Assembly (NCBI GenBank): GCA_021775355.1 | Contig: JAJFHZ010000019.1 | Coordinates: 1-64,000 of the forward strand | Direction: 5' to 3' | Source of the DNA: Amylibacter sp. | Lineage (GTDB): Bacteria; Pseudomonadota; Alphaproteobacteria; Rhodobacterales; Rhodobacteraceae | DNA: 64,000 bases | In this document: positions 16,802-25,520 of the stretch, piece by piece | Numbering within the stretch: position 1 is the stretch's first letter | How the letters are laid out: the number at the start of each line of letters is the position of its first letter | Made by a program: the position numbers and the translations under genes | Notes under the pieces: generated by a model | The model's database searches: none | The model's input: only the letters and a program-made list of their open reading frames with translations | What the model was told of the DNA's origin: nothing

Positions 16802-17697
16802 ACTTCTTTCCCCCAGAATTCAGACGCTTTTCCTTTAAAATACGGGATCAGAATTTCCTTGAATGCAGTTACTTTAGGGGCGGCACGCAGATCGCTATGC
16901 GTTAAGACCCAGACATCTTTATAGGGTTTCGGCGGTAATAATGGAACCTGCACCAGCCCCGGCGTAGTCAGACCCAAAAACATCGTCATCCGAACAACCC
17001 CAAGCCCATTTTGCACCGCACCGATAAGTGCTGTCATGTCATCAAACTGATAAGCGATCTTTGAATTCTGATAATGCTGGACCACCTCTTTGGGCGGCCC
17101 TTTCCAATGCGCCAAGCCCACCCATGCAATGGGCTGATCCGGATCACCCGTTATGGTTTTTGCAAATTCATATGATGCAAATGACGCGGTTCTTTGTTTC
17201 GCCAATCTCTGCCCTACCAACGCCCCGTCAGGGGTGTTGCTGATCCGAATGGCGATATCGGCATCTGGCCGATTCAAATCTAAGGTCTGGATCGTCGCCC
17301 GCACATTCATTTCAACATTCGGGTATTTGTCCCTAAACCGTTTCAACACTTCTGCTAGATACGGCCCAACCAGCAAAGGGGGTACGGTTATTGTCAATGT
17401 CCCTGTCATCTGGTCTTGTGACGCAGACAAAGAGCGCCGCAATCTATGATTATGGTTCTCCATGTGCGCGGCTGCATCGGCCACCTGCAAACCCGCTTCG
17501 GTCGGCGTATATCCTGCTTTTGCCTTTAAAAACAGTTGTTGCCCAAGGGTCGCTTCGATGCGCGTAATACGACGTGCGACTGTGGTGTAATTTACACCCA
17601 ATCGCAGTCCTGCTTGCGCCAATGACCCCGCTTCCACCAGGTAAAAAACAGTCTTTAAGTCTTCCCAATCCGTATCCATACATGCGTTTTCGCACAT
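16798..17697 (-). CDS. LysR-family transcriptional regulator
   Basis: A 299-residue LTTR with an N-terminal helix-turn-helix (DWEDLKTVFYLVEAGSLAQA, then VNYTTVARRITRIEATLG) and an effector domain. The ATG six codons in (MDTDWEDL) fits the family N-terminus better than the first; neither has a good ribosome site. It is divergent from the DUF1330 gene, its likely target. A 9-base direct repeat GTTTTCGCA occurs at 17686-17694 and 17717-17725 around the regulator's start, a candidate binding element. Confidence 0.9.
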   Translation of the reverse strand: MCENACMDTDWEDLKTVFYLVEAGSLAQAGLRLGVNYTTVARRITRIEATLGQQLFLKAKAGYTPTEAGLQVADAAAHMENHNHRLRRSLSASQDQMTGTLTITVPPLLVGPYLAEVLKRFRDKYPNVEMNVRATIQTLDLNRPDADIAIRISNTPDGALVGQRLAKQRTASFASYEFAKTITGDPDQPIAWVGLAHWKGPPKEVVQHYQNSKIAYQFDDMTALIGAVQNGLGVVRMTMFLGLTTPGLVQVPLLPPKPYKDVWVLTHSDLRAAPKVTAFKEILIPYFKGKASEFWGKEV

Positions 17698-17771
17698 TAA
17701 GACAGTAATTACACTTGTTTTCGCATGTTTGATTTTACTTTAGATCACTGCCATCGAAAAAGGAGACTGAA

Positions 17772-18053
17772 ATGATCTATGCGTATGTTAACATGAATAT
17801 CACAAACCCCGAAAGCCTTGGTCAATATCGTGAAGTTGCAGGGGCCGCTTTACAAAAACACGGCGGGACGGTTCTGACGGCCGGCAAAGACAATGTAACC
17901 ATCGAAGGCGCCCACAAAGCCCCTGACATGGCGGCCATTCTAAGCTTTCCGGACAGGGCAGCGGCCATAGCCTGGATAAATGATCCGGAACTGGCACCGG
18001 TTCACGCATTACGGCGGGGCGCAGGCGATGTTTCAATCATCGTAGTTGGTTAA
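17772..18053 (+). CDS. DUF1330-like small dimeric alpha/beta-barrel protein
   Basis: A 93-residue protein of the DUF1330 / dimeric alpha-beta-barrel type (YAYVNMNITNPESLGQYREV, then RAAAIAWINDPEL). Members fold like small monooxygenases and NIPSNAP-like proteins; the activity is unknown. AAAAAGGAG stands seven bases before the ATG. It is divergent from the LysR regulator, which probably controls it. A large inverted repeat begins 12 bases after its stop. Confidence 0.8.
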   Translation: MIYAYVNMNITNPESLGQYREVAGAALQKHGGTVLTAGKDNVTIEGAHKAPDMAAILSFPDRAAAIAWINDPELAPVHALRRGAGDVSIIVVG

Positions 18054-18065
18054 CTTCCAATATTT

Positions 18066-18135
18066 TTCTTATGTTATTTCTGCGGCAGAAACACACAAAT
18101 CAAACACGAGCTCTGTCGCAGAAATAACATAAGAA
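18066..18135. repeat. 24-bp inverted repeat with 22-bp spacer
   Basis: The left arm (18066-18089) and the right arm (18112-18135) are reverse complements with one mismatch in 24. The left arm continues into its own perfect 7-1-7 palindrome, TTTCTGC-G-GCAGAAA at 18077-18091. No T-run of terminator type follows the right arm and no clear target duplication flanks it. It may be a very stable RNA hairpin, a regulator's double site or a tiny non-autonomous element. Confidence 0.7.
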
Positions 18136-18455
18136 TTACACTCCAAATTAAACCGACTCGCTTCAACAAATCATCACCGTCAAACTGACTGCGTTCAAAA
18201 AGCAACACCTGCTTTATATCGAAAAATAAATCAAACTTTGGTAAATATTATTCTTGACCCGATTTGGATCGATTCAGGGGGAAATTTTCACCTTTTTTGT
18301 TGCAATTATCAACTATGCTCACATTTCTGTTACTCAAAACTCAACCGAACACACGTCTTCGTTACCTTGCAGGATATACCGCTTTGCGGGCTATGCGGGT
18401 GGTGAACCTTTAGAATATATATGTGTGGTTATCATTAAAACGAAGGACTAAAACA
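18136..18455. other. porin upstream region
   Basis: AT-rich 320-base stretch without a supported gene, carrying the promoter and leader of the porin. A TTGACC at about 18254 could serve as a -35, but no convincing -10 follows at 17 bases. AAGGA precedes the porin start. Long leaders before porin genes often bind small RNAs; nothing specific is visible here. Confidence 0.4.
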
Positions 18456-19613
18456 ATGAAAAACACACTACTATGCACAACAGCATTGGCACTAACAGGC
18501 CTTGCCGGTGCAGCCAGCGCGGCAGAGGTTTCTGCTGGTGCTGTAAACATGGGTTTTAGCGGTTATTTCACACAGCACATCGCTATCGCCTCAGTCGACA
18601 CTGGCGCAAATATTACGGGTACAGACTTCGACGGTCTTGACCTATACACAAACGCTGAAATCTGGTTCAAACCATCTATCACTTTGGACAACGGCATCAA
18701 AATCGGTGTTGACGTGCAACTTGAAGCCGGTTCAAACACAAACGGCGACCAAATCGACGAAGCATACATGACTGTTTCCGGTGATTTCGGTAAATTCATC
18801 ATCGGTTCAGAAAACTCAGTTGGTTACAAAATGACCGTTGCCGCACCTGACGTATCAATGATCTTTGCACAATCAAGCTCTTTGACATCATTTGTGCCTT
18901 ACTCAGGTAGTATAACACATACTGGTGGTGTATCTGTTATTGGTGCTGACTTCTTCCGTGGTACGCTTGGTACAACATACATTGAAAACAACCGCAACAA
19001 TGACGCGGCACGTATCAGCTACTTCTCACCACGTTTTGCCGGTCTACAATTGGGCATCTCTTATGCACGCGATTCAGGCCAAGTTGGCGGTCCTGTAAAC
19101 AACAACACAACATTGACAGACATCGTTGACATTGCTGCAAACTACAGTGGTTCATTCGGTGGTGTTGATTTGAATGCATCCGCACGTTGGGGCACAGCCT
19201 CTGCACCTATGGGCGGCGTTGACCCGGAAGTTTGGGGTGCCGGTCTGAACTTGGGCTTTGGCGACTTCACAATCGGTGGTTCATTTGCTGAACAAGACGG
19301 TACTCCAGCACGTGACGGTCATTCATATGACGTTGGTGTTGGCTATTCAAGTGGTCCAATGCAATACTCACTGACATACTTCCTTGGTGAAAACATCGAC
19401 AACGAAAATGTTGTAGCATTGGGTGGTATTGCCAAAGAAGAGCTGGAAACAATTATGCTTGCAGCGAACTACAAAGTGAACTCTAACTTCAAAGTCGGTG
19501 TATTCCTTGCAAATACAGAATTAACCGAAAGCTTCAGTGACGGTGGCGGTGCTGCCGGTCTTGATGACGTAGAAGGTACAGTTCTGGGTCTAAGTGCATC
19601 ATTCAGCTTCTAA
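18456..19613 (+). CDS. outer-membrane porin (general diffusion, Rhodobacteraceae type)
   Basis: A 385-residue beta-barrel precursor. Residues 1-22 (MKNTLLCTTALALTGLAGA...) are a Sec signal peptide ending in ASA/AE. The rest shows alternating polar/hydrophobic strands, glycine/asparagine-rich loops, loop-3-like acidic segments and a C-terminal aromatic residue (SASFSF) needed for Bam insertion. It would form trimers that let small solutes cross the outer membrane. Codon use is very biased (GGT, GAC, TTC, GCA), a sign of high expression. The start at 18456 follows AAGGA; the longer frame from 18423 lacks one. A terminator follows. Confidence 0.93.
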   Translation: MKNTLLCTTALALTGLAGAASAAEVSAGAVNMGFSGYFTQHIAIASVDTGANITGTDFDGLDLYTNAEIWFKPSITLDNGIKIGVDVQLEAGSNTNGDQIDEAYMTVSGDFGKFIIGSENSVGYKMTVAAPDVSMIFAQSSSLTSFVPYSGSITHTGGVSVIGADFFRGTLGTTYIENNRNNDAARISYFSPRFAGLQLGISYARDSGQVGGPVNNNTTLTDIVDIAANYSGSFGGVDLNASARWGTASAPMGGVDPEVWGAGLNLGFGDFTIGGSFAEQDGTPARDGHSYDVGVGYSSGPMQYSLTYFLGENIDNENVVALGGIAKEELETIMLAANYKVNSNFKVGVFLANTELTESFSDGGGAAGLDDVEGTVLGLSASFSF

Positions 19614-19642
19614 GTTGAACTGAACTCACTGAACGATATAGA

Positions 19643-19676
19643 GTTTGGCCGATGCAAAAGTCGGCCAAACTTTTTT
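19643..19676 (+). terminator. intrinsic terminator after the porin gene
   Basis: GTTTGGCCGA (19643-19652) pairs perfectly with TCGGCCAAAC (19661-19670) around an 8-base loop, followed by six T. It is a strong rho-independent terminator for the porin. Confidence 0.92.
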
Positions 19677-19685
19677 ATGACTAAT

Positions 19686-22463
19686 CTATTCCGCTGCCAC
19701 CACGTTGGCCGCATTTTCCACTCTTACCGCAGAAAACTTGAACTCCGGGATTTTACCGAACGGATCCAATGCCGCGTTGGTCAAGATGTTCGCGGCGGCT
19801 TCCACATAGGCGAACGGCAGGAACACCATATCCTCTGCAATTGCCCGATCGCTACGCGCCATCACGGTTATTGTGCCACGCTTTGTCGTCAAGCGCACCA
19901 AATCACCTGCTTCCACACCAAGGGCGCGCAGCGTCTTTGGGTGCAGTGAACAGTTCGCTTCCGGCTCGACCGTGTCGAGTACCGCAGAACGACGGGTCAT
20001 TGATCCTGTATGCCAATGTTCTAATTGACGCCCCGTGGTCAAGATCATCGGATAATCCGCATCCGGCACATCATCAGGCGCAATCAGACTGGCAGGGGTG
20101 AATTTTGCACGACCTTCGGGGCGCGGAAAACCGTCACCGAACACAATCGCCTGACCCGGGTCAGTTGGCGACAGGGACGGGTACGTTACCGTTTCACGTT
20201 CCAGACGTTCCCAAGTGATGTTGTCCAGTGAGTTCATTCCCATCTTCATTTCAGCAAAAATTTGGCTTGGATGGGTGTAATCCCAATCCAGACCCAAACG
20301 CTGCGCCAAATCGGTTGTAATCGCCCAGTCTTCTCGTGCCTCGCCGGGGGGCATGATCGCTTGGCGGCCCATTTGCACCTGGCGGTTGGTGTTGGTCACA
20401 GTGCCGTTTTTCTCGGCAAAAGCCGAAGCGGGCAGGATCACATCCGCATAATTTGCTGTTTCCGTCACAAAGATATCCTGTACTACCAAATGCTCTAGCT
20501 TCGCCAAAGCATCACGCGCGTGTTCTACATCAGGGTCGGACATTGCAGGGTTTTCACCCAAGATGTACATGCCCGATATATCACCGTCATGGATAGCCCC
20601 GATAATCTCGACCACAGTCAGGCCCTTTTCGGCCCCGAAATCAACATCACTGTTCCAAATCTCATTGAATGCAGAACGTACCCCTTCGTCGGTCACAGTT
20701 TGGTAATCGGGCAGGAACATCGGGATCAAGCCCGCATCAGACGCACCCTGCACATTGTTTTGCCCGCGCAACGGGTGCAGCCCGCTACCGGGGCGACCCA
20801 CCTGCCCTGTCATTAGTGCAAGCGAGATCAAACAGCGCGCGTTATCAGTGCCGTGAATATGTTGTGAAACCCCCATACCCCAGAAAATCATCGCCGCATT
20901 GGCACCCGCAAACAGGCGTGCAACCTCTTTCAGCTCTTCAGCATCAATCCCGCAGATTGCAGACATTTTTTCTGGACTAAAATCTTTCAGGTGCGCTTTT
21001 TGCGCTTCCCAGTTTTCGGTATATGTCTGGATATACTGAGTGTCATACAACTCTTCTTCAACTATCGTGTGCATAATCGCATTGATCATGGAAACATCCG
21101 TGCCGGGCCGGAATTTCAACCGATGCGTTGCATGACGACCAAGGCCGACACCACGTGGGTCCATCACAATCAGCTTACCACCGCGTTTGACGAATTGCTT
21201 GAAATAGGTCGCCGCAACAGGATGATTTTCAATCGGGTTGCATCCAATAACAACCGCCACATCCGCGTTTTCTATTTCGTTGAATGTTGCAGTCACAGCC
21301 CCCGAGCCAACATTCTCGATCAAAGCCGCCACAGAGGATGCATGACACAACCGCGTACAGTGATCGACGTTGTTGTGACCAAAACCCTGACGGATCAGCT
21401 TTTGAAACAGATAAGCTTCTTCATTCGTGCACTTGGCAGACCCAAACCCGGCAATCGACTTACCACCCTTGGTATCACGCAGTTTCGCAAACCCGCCTGC
21501 GGCAGCCTGCATGGCTTCTTCCCATGTTGCTTCACGAAAATGTGTCAGCGGGTTGTTTGGGTCAACATTCAGCCCTTTTTCCATACCTTCACGACGGATA
21601 AGCGGCTTGGTCAGGCGATGTTTGTGGTTTATATAATCAAAGCCGAAACGTCCCTTCACACACAGACGGTTTTCATTCGCAGGGCCATCGATACCGTCCA
21701 CCCAAGCTACTTTATCATCTTTGATTTTCAGGCTGATCTGACAACCCACACCGCAAAAAGGGCAGATCGATTTCACTTCTCGATCAAAATTCTGACTATC
21801 GCCAACTTGAGCTGCGTCCAGAGCTGACGCAGGCATTAGCGCCCCTGTCGGACAAGCCTGTACACATTCGCCACAAGCCACACAGCTGGATGTGCCCATC
21901 GGGTCATCCATATCAAATACGATCTTGGCATCGCGCCCGCGCCCAGACATGCCGATCACGTCATTAACCTGCACTTCACGGCAAGCCCGTACACACAGAT
22001 TACAATGGATACATGCATCCAGATTGATGTTCATCGCCACATGGCTATCGTCCAATAACGGCACGCGAGACTGTTCGACCTTTGGAAAGCGGCTGTCAGA
22101 AACACCTTGCATCGCTGCCATATCCCAAAGATGCGAAGATTTATCGTGGGCTTCGGCTTGCGCAGGTTGATCGGCCACCAGCAATTCCATCACCATTTTG
22201 CGCACGTTTTCCGCCCGCGCACTCTGGCTTTTCACCACCATACCCTCAGACGGTGTGCGCACACAGGATGCAGCCAACACACGTTCGCCATCAATTTCCA
22301 CCATACAAGCGCGACAATTACCGTCAGACCGGTAGCCTTTTTTGCCCGAATGGCACAGATGCGGAATGGTCGTACCTTCCCGCTTGGCGATTTCCCAGAT
22401 GGTTTCGTCCGTATTCGCCGTTACTTCATTACCATCAAGCGTAAATTTGATCTGATTAGCCAT
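19686..22463 (-). CDS. formate dehydrogenase alpha subunit (molybdopterin, FdsA/FdhF type)
   Basis: A 925-residue cytoplasmic molybdo-iron-sulfur protein. It has an N-terminal [2Fe-2S] domain (C37, C50, C53, C67), two ferredoxin-type [4Fe-4S] sites (CIHCNLCVRAC near 151, CVACGECVQAC near 194), the proximal [4Fe-4S] motif CPFCGVGCQ near 234, and the molybdenum ligand C373 in RLCHASS, then a C-terminal molydopterin-dinucleotide domain. Members oxidise formate to CO2 and pass electrons to NAD+ through FdsB/FdsG. AAAGGAAT precedes the ATG. Unusually, no fdsB, fdsG or fdhD gene lies beside it, so its electron acceptor subunit must be elsewhere. Confidence 0.93.
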   Translation of the reverse strand: MANQIKFTLDGNEVTANTDETIWEIAKREGTTIPHLCHSGKKGYRSDGNCRACMVEIDGERVLAASCVRTPSEGMVVKSQSARAENVRKMVMELLVADQPAQAEAHDKSSHLWDMAAMQGVSDSRFPKVEQSRVPLLDDSHVAMNINLDACIHCNLCVRACREVQVNDVIGMSGRGRDAKIVFDMDDPMGTSSCVACGECVQACPTGALMPASALDAAQVGDSQNFDREVKSICPFCGVGCQISLKIKDDKVAWVDGIDGPANENRLCVKGRFGFDYINHKHRLTKPLIRREGMEKGLNVDPNNPLTHFREATWEEAMQAAAGGFAKLRDTKGGKSIAGFGSAKCTNEEAYLFQKLIRQGFGHNNVDHCTRLCHASSVAALIENVGSGAVTATFNEIENADVAVVIGCNPIENHPVAATYFKQFVKRGGKLIVMDPRGVGLGRHATHRLKFRPGTDVSMINAIMHTIVEEELYDTQYIQTYTENWEAQKAHLKDFSPEKMSAICGIDAEELKEVARLFAGANAAMIFWGMGVSQHIHGTDNARCLISLALMTGQVGRPGSGLHPLRGQNNVQGASDAGLIPMFLPDYQTVTDEGVRSAFNEIWNSDVDFGAEKGLTVVEIIGAIHDGDISGMYILGENPAMSDPDVEHARDALAKLEHLVVQDIFVTETANYADVILPASAFAEKNGTVTNTNRQVQMGRQAIMPPGEAREDWAITTDLAQRLGLDWDYTHPSQIFAEMKMGMNSLDNITWERLERETVTYPSLSPTDPGQAIVFGDGFPRPEGRAKFTPASLIAPDDVPDADYPMILTTGRQLEHWHTGSMTRRSAVLDTVEPEANCSLHPKTLRALGVEAGDLVRLTTKRGTITVMARSDRAIAEDMVFLPFAYVEAAANILTNAALDPFGKIPEFKFSAVRVENAANVVAAE

Positions 22464-22608
22464 ATTCGTTATTCCTTTAGCGGTGTTGCGCGCAGTTTAG
22501 ACTACGTATCCTGCCCAATCAAATCAGGAATCGACATTCACCACTTGAATAACGCCACTCATTGGCTATCAATTGAAAAATTCCCCGCATTTAGGCAAAG
22601 GAAACATC

Positions 22609-23667
22609 ATGTCCCTGCATTACTGGCTCCGCGCAGAAACCCACTTGAACGAACATCGCAGCCCGATCACCCCAAAAGAGGCGGCAAAGCTGATGCAGGC
22701 AGGTATTCAGATCACTGTAGAACGCAATCCGGACCGCGCCTGTCCTGATGCGGACTTTACCGCCCTTGGGTGCACTATGGTAGATGCGGGAACATGGGTG
22801 GATGCACCATCCGATACAATCATTCTGGGGTTAAAAGACATTCCTGTCGCCGATTTTCCCCTACGCCACAAGCACATCCAATTCGCACATGTCTTTAAAG
22901 GGCAAGATGGGGCGGAACAGTACCTGAACCGCTTCAATCAAGGCGGTGGTACAATCTACGATCTGGAATTTCTGGTAGACAAAAACGGTCGACGCCACGC
23001 CGCATTTGGTTATTGGGCAGGCTTTGCGGGGGCTGCCGCCGGGTTGATGGCATGGGTTGCACAAATCCAAGGGAAAACAGCACAAGCAATTTCCAGTTAT
23101 GCGGACACAGCAACCCTAATTGCCGAATTAAAAGCTGATATTGCGGCGACAAGCAAGCAACCTGACGCCCTTGTCATCGGTGCATTGGGCCGTGTCGGCA
23201 CAGGCGCGTGTGATCTATTCACGGCTTTGGATTTATCTGTGATCAAATGGGATATGGCCGAGACAGCATCAGGTGGGCCGTTCCCTGAAATACGCAATCA
23301 CACGCTATTTTTGAACTGCATATTAGCCAACCCCGACACACCGTTATTTTTTGGTAAGGACGACATTAGCAAAAACCGCACCTTGCGCGTCATTACCGAT
23401 ATATCTTGTGATCCGACCAGCAGCTACAACCCTGTCCCGATTTACGATGACGTCACCAGCTTTAGCGCCCCTGCGGTGCGTGTTGCTGAAAACCCACCGC
23501 TTGATGTTGTCGCCATCGACAATCTGCCATCCATGCTACCATTGGAAAGCAGTCAGGATTACGCATCGCAATTATTGCCACTATTGCTAAGCTTCACAAG
23601 CGATGAGGACGGCACATGGGCACGCGCAAAGGCAGTGTTTGACAAAAAATCAACCGCAGCTGCTTAA
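22609..23667 (+). CDS. saccharopine dehydrogenase (NAD+, L-lysine-forming) type
   Basis: A 352-residue enzyme resembling fungal Lys1: an N-terminal alanine-dehydrogenase-like domain (LRAETHLNEHRSPITPKEAA, then TVERNPDR and IQFAHVFKGQ) and a Rossmann domain with VIGALGRVGTGA. Lys1 interconverts saccharopine with lysine and 2-oxoglutarate. In Rhodobacterales it would more likely take part in lysine catabolism, since lysine is made by the DAP route (dapB is present here). AGGAAA precedes the ATG at 22609; an upstream in-frame ATG at 22573 has no ribosome site. Its last four bases overlap the convergent DUF3422 gene. Confidence 0.87.
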   Translation: MSLHYWLRAETHLNEHRSPITPKEAAKLMQAGIQITVERNPDRACPDADFTALGCTMVDAGTWVDAPSDTIILGLKDIPVADFPLRHKHIQFAHVFKGQDGAEQYLNRFNQGGGTIYDLEFLVDKNGRRHAAFGYWAGFAGAAAGLMAWVAQIQGKTAQAISSYADTATLIAELKADIAATSKQPDALVIGALGRVGTGACDLFTALDLSVIKWDMAETASGGPFPEIRNHTLFLNCILANPDTPLFFGKDDISKNRTLRVITDISCDPTSSYNPVPIYDDVTSFSAPAVRVAENPPLDVVAIDNLPSMLPLESSQDYASQLLPLLLSFTSDEDGTWARAKAVFDKKSTAAA

Positions 23668-24950
23668 AGTCCACCCTTACTCGCCCGCCGCTTGATTTGA
23701 CGGATCATCAACCAGACCAACAGGATCATCGGCAGGATCAAAACTGCTGAAAGCTGGTATTTCGCAAATCCCAGTGTCTTGGCAACAGGCACCAAAAGAT
23801 AAGTCGCCAGATTGACCGCGTAATAGGTGATCGCCACCACTGACAATCCTTCAACCGTTTCCTGCAAACGCATTTGCAGCTGCGCGCGCTTGTCCATCTG
23901 ATGCAGCACCGCACGGTTCTGTTCATTGGTGCGCACAGTCACACGTGTTGCCAGCAAATCCGTTGCGCGTGCGGCACGTGCCGAAATATCGCGCAAACGT
24001 TTTTGCGCAGAAACACATGTCCGCATCGCAGGGTCAAAACGGCGCATCATAAATTCCGAAAACATCTGGCGTCCCTGCAGACGCTCTTCGCGCATCACCT
24101 CTATGCGTTGACTTAAAATCGCATTATAAGCTTCTGCACCACCAAACCGATAAGCACTTTGCGATTGCAGGTACTCGATCTTCGCAGATACCGACAACAG
24201 TGCATCAAGCCGTTCCTGCGTGGTGCCTTCGCCTTCCGCAATCGCGTGAACCGCACTGGTCAGATCATTATTCAAATGACCCACCTGCACGAAAATATCA
24301 CGCGCAACAGGTAGCGTTAACATTGCCAAAGATTTATAAGTTTCTATTTCCAATAACCGCTGCACAATACGGCCTAACCGGTTTTCACCAACCTGCCCTA
24401 TCGCCAAAATGGCCAGTTTTATGTGACCATCCGTATCAATCATGAAATCACTGGCTATAGCGGCCTCTTTGCCAAGCACATAATTCACCGCAAGACTTTC
24501 ATCCTTAAAATGCTTGAAAAACTCATGGGTCACAAATTTTTCTGTATCCTTTATCGTGAATGGCCCAATCACTTCCAAAAAACAGGATGTCAGGATTTGA
24601 CCCTTCGTTTTTTTTATCCATGTATCAGGAAACATTTTATGTGGATTATCCACAAACATTTCCACCCCATTTTTACGTTCAACAAACAGCGTATAAGTCA
24701 CAAACTCTGTATGGCGTTCCCATTTAAGTTTGAAATCACCAAAATCACTAAAGTAATGGCTGCCTTCAGGCTGCTGTTCTGAATGCCCTATCGCTTTCAA
24801 TAGCTTCACAAGGATCGCCAGATCTTTTGCAACAGACCCCGCTGACGTGATCGCCAGATAAGCCGCCGAGGTCGGTGCCATAATTTTTGGAAAGGGTCGC
24901 GCATGTAATTCGTCTGCAAGCGACACACGCAAAGGATGGTTCGACAACAT
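23664..24950 (-). CDS. DUF3422 family membrane protein
   Basis: A 428-residue protein of the DUF3422 family. The N-terminal RVSLADELHARPFPK is a family signature; the middle is helical and probably coiled coil, and two hydrophobic segments lie near the C-terminus (VVAITYYAVNLATYLLVPV and LSAVLILPMILLVWLMI), followed by a basic tail. It is likely an inner-membrane protein with a large cytoplasmic part; its function is unknown. AGGA stands before the ATG. Convergent with the saccharopine dehydrogenase gene. Confidence 0.88.
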   Translation of the reverse strand: MLSNHPLRVSLADELHARPFPKIMAPTSAAYLAITSAGSVAKDLAILVKLLKAIGHSEQQPEGSHYFSDFGDFKLKWERHTEFVTYTLFVERKNGVEMFVDNPHKMFPDTWIKKTKGQILTSCFLEVIGPFTIKDTEKFVTHEFFKHFKDESLAVNYVLGKEAAIASDFMIDTDGHIKLAILAIGQVGENRLGRIVQRLLEIETYKSLAMLTLPVARDIFVQVGHLNNDLTSAVHAIAEGEGTTQERLDALLSVSAKIEYLQSQSAYRFGGAEAYNAILSQRIEVMREERLQGRQMFSEFMMRRFDPAMRTCVSAQKRLRDISARAARATDLLATRVTVRTNEQNRAVLHQMDKRAQLQMRLQETVEGLSVVAITYYAVNLATYLLVPVAKTLGFAKYQLSAVLILPMILLVWLMIRQIKRRASKGGL

Positions 24951-25192
24951 TTGGACTGTCCTGTTCAGTAATCAGATGGTTCCGGGAAAGTTTCCCGAAT
25001 AAATGCGGGCATGGGAATGTTACACGATGCCGCTGCCCCGTTAATCTACATTGTTAAACACATCGGTCAAAGACGCACAAGGAATCGCCAAATTCTGAAC
25101 ATAAAGTTTAACCCGTAAATCAGGGAACCGGGCAGCTAAAAACCAATATTATGGTTAAACCACCCAGTTTTCAGGTAACCTATCCTATAATT

Positions 25193-25408
25193 TTAACGCC
25201 CCCAATCAGAACGCATTACGTTCCCATGCCAATCCTCAGAAACATTTACAGGTACATCTTTACCAGTATATGGATTTGTCAGTTGTATCCCCGATACCAT
25301 GTAACCCAGCAAAAAGCTGGCTAATACGAGTACTAGGGCGCGTATTGGGGCATTCAATTTTCTGGGTTTTAACTGTGTGAAGTCTTCAGTGTACATATGC
25401 GATGTCAT
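25193..25408 (-). CDS. hypothetical small single-pass membrane protein
   Basis: Not recognised. The 71-residue form (starting MTSHMYTEDF) has a basic stretch, one transmembrane helix (about residues 26-43, APIRALVLVLASFLLGYMVS) and a short polar C-terminal part ending GNVMRSDWGR. I chose the ATG at 25406-25408 because GGAG precedes it by seven bases; the first ATG of the frame overlaps that site. It stands alone, with ~240 bases of AT-rich DNA to DUF3422 and ~110 to rmuC. A small envelope-associated role is possible but not shown. Confidence 0.6.
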   Translation of the reverse strand: MTSHMYTEDFTQLKPRKLNAPIRALVLVLASFLLGYMVSGIQLTNPYTGKDVPVNVSEDWHGNVMRSDWGR

Positions 25409-25520
25409 TTTAATCTCCATTTCTAGGTTCCCCTAAGGGTATGAAACCTAAATATAGAATCTACAGCATAACGCAAATGAATGTGTTTGATGTTATGTAT
25501 CAATTTCTGTGATGTTTATA

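Noticed and set aside
18066-18135. Classical terminator for the DUF1330 gene
   Set aside because: No T-run follows the right arm on the plus strand; the hairpin is far longer than usual terminators.
24646-24654. TTATCCACA inside the DUF3422 gene
   Set aside because: It lies within a coding sequence as part of a GTGGATTATCCAC palindrome; no regulatory context is visible.
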